Assembly: GCA_017630975.1 (NCBI GenBank)
Contig: JAGBUF010000352.1
Span: 1 to 6,697, forward strand
Direction of reading: 5' to 3'
DNA: 6,697 nt
Origin: Paraprevotella sp.
GTDB taxonomy: Bacteria; Bacteroidota; Bacteroidia; Bacteroidales; Bacteroidaceae
Shown here: positions 4,710 through 6,697 of the stretch, piece by piece
How positions within the stretch are numbered: the first letter of the stretch is position 1
Layout: each line of letters opens with the position of its first letter
The notes under the pieces: model-generated
Seen by the model: the letters and a program-made list of their open reading frames with translations, nothing else
Database searches by the model: none
Told to the model about the DNA's origin: nothing
Translations under genes and position numbers: made by a program

Positions 4710-6113
4710 TTAAAATTCTGCATTCTTTGGAGTACGAGGGAATGGCACTACGTCGCGAATATTCTGCATACCCGTTACAAATAGGATCAATCGCTCAAAG
4801 CCAAGACCGAAACCGCCATGGGGACATGTACCGAAACGTCGGGTATCCAAATACCACCACATGTCTTTCATCGGGATGTTCATTTCTTCAATACGAGTTT
4901 GAAGTTTCTCATAATTCTCTTCACGAACAGAACCTCCTATTATCTCACCGATTTGCGGGAATAGTACATCTGTACCTTGAACAGTCTTTCCATCTTCATT
5001 CATCTTCATGTAGAAAGCTTTGATTTCCTTAGGATAATCGGTCATAATCACCGGTTTCTTGAAATATTCTTCTACAAGATAGCGTTCGTGCTCGCTTGCC
5101 AAATCACAGCCCCAATATACGGGGAACTCAAATTTACGTCCGGAAGCAATAGCTTCCTCCAACAAACGGATTCCTTCTGTATAGGGAAGACGTACAAAAT
5201 CAGTTGCTACAACACTATTCAAACGCTCCAACAAAGTCGGGTCTATCATCTTATTTAAGAACGCCAGGTCGTCCTGACAATTTTCCAACGCCCAACGTAC
5301 ACAATATTTGATGAAATCCTCTTCAAGATCCATCAAATCATTCAAGTCGATAAAACTTACTTCCGGCTCAATCATCCAAAATTCTGCCAAATGTCTTGGT
5401 GTATTTGAATTTTCAGCACGGAAAGTAGGTCCGAATGTATAAATAGCGCCCAAAGCCGTTGCACCCAGTTCTCCTTCCAATTGTCCGGAAACCGTCAACG
5501 ATGTCGGTTTGCCAAAGAAATCATCCGAATAGTCAATCTTACCTTCTTCGTCTTTCTTTAAATCATACAAGTTCTTTGTGGTTACTTGAAACATTTGACC
5601 GGCGCCTTCACAGTCGCTTGCGGTAATTATAGGAGTATGGAAATAGAAGAAACCATGCTCATGGAAATATTGATGGATAGCCATTGCCATATTATGACGA
5701 ATACGGAACACCGCACCAAATGTATTGGTACGCAGGCGCATGTGTGCATGTGTACGCATATATTCCATCGTCTGTCCTTTTTTCTGCATCGGATAGTCTG
5801 TTGCACACGTTCCCAACACCTCAATCTCCTTTGCCTGAACCTCTACGGCTTGTCCAGAACCTACGCTCTGCACCAATTCACCGGTCACACTCAGACAAGC
5901 TCCTGTTGAAATGGTTTTGATCATTTCCTCATCAAACTTATCTGCGTCAGCTACTATTTGCACATTATTTATAGTAGAACCATCATTCAAGGCTATAAAA
6001 TGCACAGCCTTACTTCCGCGACGGGTACGCACCCAACCTTTCACATTAACAATCGAACCGTAATCTTCACGCTTTAATACATCTACGATTTTTGTTCTAC
6101 GAATTGTTTCCAT
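4710..6113 (-). CDS. asnS: Asparaginyl-tRNA synthetase
   Basis: The 467-aa product charges tRNA-Asn with asparagine using ATP in the cytoplasm, a class IIb aminoacyl-tRNA synthetase. The N-terminal anticodon-binding OB fold covers about residues 17-105 ([25 protein letters not shown] within 22-46). The catalytic domain has a motif 1 region ending in FFYFHTPII (155-163), motif 2 [21 protein letters not shown] (231-251), with the class II F-R-x-E, and motif 3 [10 protein letters not shown] (433-442) with the ATP-binding arginine. QMF (173-175) is typical of AsnRS. Length equals that expected for Bacteroides AsnRS. I start at ATG 6113 ([12 protein letters not shown]); an ATG 12 codons upstream (6149) would overlap the end of the upstream gene and add residues the family lacks. 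It lies 22 nt after the pseudouridine synthase gene, is probably cotranscribed with it, and ends at a strong terminator. Confidence 0.97.
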   Translation of the reverse strand: METIRRTKIVDVLKREDYGSIVNVKGWVRTRRGSKAVHFIALNDGSTINNVQIVADADKFDEEMIKTISTGACLSVTGELVQSVGSGQAVEVQAKEIEVLGTCATDYPMQKKGQTMEYMRTHAHMRLRTNTFGAVFRIRHNMAMAIHQYFHEHGFFYFHTPIITASDCEGAGQMFQVTTKNLYDLKKDEEGKIDYSDDFFGKPTSLTVSGQLEGELGATALGAIYTFGPTFRAENSNTPRHLAEFWMIEPEVSFIDLNDLMDLEEDFIKYCVRWALENCQDDLAFLNKMIDPTLLERLNSVVATDFVRLPYTEGIRLLEEAIASGRKFEFPVYWGCDLASEHERYLVEEYFKKPVIMTDYPKEIKAFYMKMNEDGKTVQGTDVLFPQIGEIIGGSVREENYEKLQTRIEEMNIPMKDMWWYLDTRRFGTCPHGGFGLGFERLILFVTGMQNIRDVVPFPRTPKNAEF

Positions 6114-6135
6114 TATGTCTTTTATTAAATTATCC

Positions 6136-6697
6136 TTATTCAAATGCACCCATTCGCAACATGTTGACTTCTTTTTCAGTCAAGAAACGCCAATCTCCGC
6201 GACGTAGATTCTTCTTGGTCAATCCTGCAAACAACACACGATCCAGTTTCATTACACGATATCCCAACGATTCAAAGATACGACGCACGATACGATTCTT
6301 GCCTGAATGTATTTCAATGCCGACCTGTTTCTTGTCCGTTGGACTTGCATAGTCAATGGCATCAGCATGAATCTCACCATCCTCCAACGTGATACCGGCT
6401 GCAATCTTCTGCATATCTGCAACTGTTACATTCTTATCCGTAAACACGTGATAAACCTTCTTTTTCATGAATTTAGGATGTGTCAATTTTGAAGCCAAAT
6501 CACCATCATTTGTAAACAGAAGCACACCTGTAGTATTACGGTCCAAACGTCCGACAGGATATATACGTTCACGACATGCATTCTGCACGAGTTCCATTAC
6601 CGTTTTACGATTTTGAGGATCGTCACTGGTCGTTACATAATCCTTCGGTTTGTTCAATAAAACATAAACCTTACGTTCAATGCCAATTTGCTCATCA
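6136..6697 (-). CDS. RsuA/RluB-family rRNA pseudouridine synthase (5' end outside window)
   Basis: The frame is open to the window end, so this is the C-terminal ~186 residues of a longer protein; the start lies beyond 6697. The visible part begins in [20 protein letters not shown], the junction where an N-terminal S4 RNA-binding domain normally meets the catalytic domain. A TTG at 6655-6657 is internal and not the start. The catalytic motif is [20 protein letters not shown], whose Asp in G-R-L-D is the nucleophile of the family. Further conserved parts are [37 protein letters not shown], the later basic motif that binds RNA, and [12 protein letters not shown]. Such enzymes convert a single uridine to pseudouridine in 16S (RsuA) or 23S rRNA (RluB, RluE, RluF). 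RluB is my preferred reading, but the visible part does not settle the target. asnS follows 22 nt later. Confidence 0.92.
   Translation of the reverse strand, partial: DEQIGIERKVYVLLNKPKDYVTTSDDPQNRKTVMELVQNACRERIYPVGRLDRNTTGVLLFTNDGDLASKLTHPKFMKKKVYHVFTDKNVTVADMQKIAAGITLEDGEIHADAIDYASPTDKKQVGIEIHSGKNRIVRRIFESLGYRVMKLDRVLFAGLTKKNLRRGDWRFLTEKEVNMLRMGAFE

Noticed and set aside
5129..5136. TAAATTTG on the minus strand inside asnS, a possible internal promoter for the acetyltransferase
   Set aside because: The nearest TTG is 23 nt upstream, the site is nearly 480 nt from the acetyltransferase start and lies in coding sequence, so a chance match is more likely.
6114..6149. Longer asnS start at 6149
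   Set aside because: It adds [12 protein letters not shown], which I do not recognise in the family, and overlaps the end of the upstream gene; METIRR at 6113 gives the usual 467 aa.
6655..6657. TTG as the start of the pseudouridine synthase
   Set aside because: The frame continues upstream with conserved residues of the linker into the catalytic domain and runs off the window, so this codon is an internal leucine.

Overview
The window looks like chromosomal DNA from a member of the Bacteroidales, probably close to Bacteroides. The evidence is the protein sequences (EF-Ts, S2 and AsnRS have the residue patterns I associate with Bacteroides), a gene order of rplM-rpsI-rpsB-tsf, A-rich start regions without Shine-Dalgarno sequences, two exact matches to the Bacteroidetes -7 promoter element TAnnTTTG, and a lipoprotein with a Fibrobacter succinogenes-type (FISUMP) domain. 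Every gene I accept is on the minus strand, so transcription runs from high to low coordinates.

In transcription order: (1) the C-terminal part of an RsuA/RluB-family pseudouridine synthase, cut by the window end, followed 22 nt later by asnS and then a strong intrinsic terminator (4665-4698). (2) A GNAT acetyltransferase gene starts only 13 nt after that terminator. (3) A promoter at 4069-4099 drives rplM-rpsI-rpsB-tsf (ribosomal proteins L13, S9, S2 and elongation factor Ts), which ends at a strong terminator (1048-1079). (4) After an AT-rich gap of about 260 bp with its own -7 element, there is a single gene for a surface-type lipoprotein with a FISUMP domain, followed by a long hairpin terminator at the window's left edge.

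Groups 1 and 3 serve translation: rRNA modification, Asn-tRNA charging, ribosome assembly and EF-Tu recycling. The lipoprotein is an unrelated cell-envelope gene.

The points most worth checking are not new enzymes. rpsB appears to start at a CTG codon, because the first ATG would remove 26 conserved residues. The rpsI-rpsB gap can form an H-type pseudoknot that competes with a hairpin, and the rplM leader can form a nested stem structure; both are candidate ribosomal-protein autoregulatory leaders. The 3' end of the lipoprotein gene is much richer in GC than the rest of the gene and falls where C-type-lectin-like proteins are diversified by retroelements, but no reverse transcriptase or template repeat is in view. 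I did not find an unmistakably new system here.
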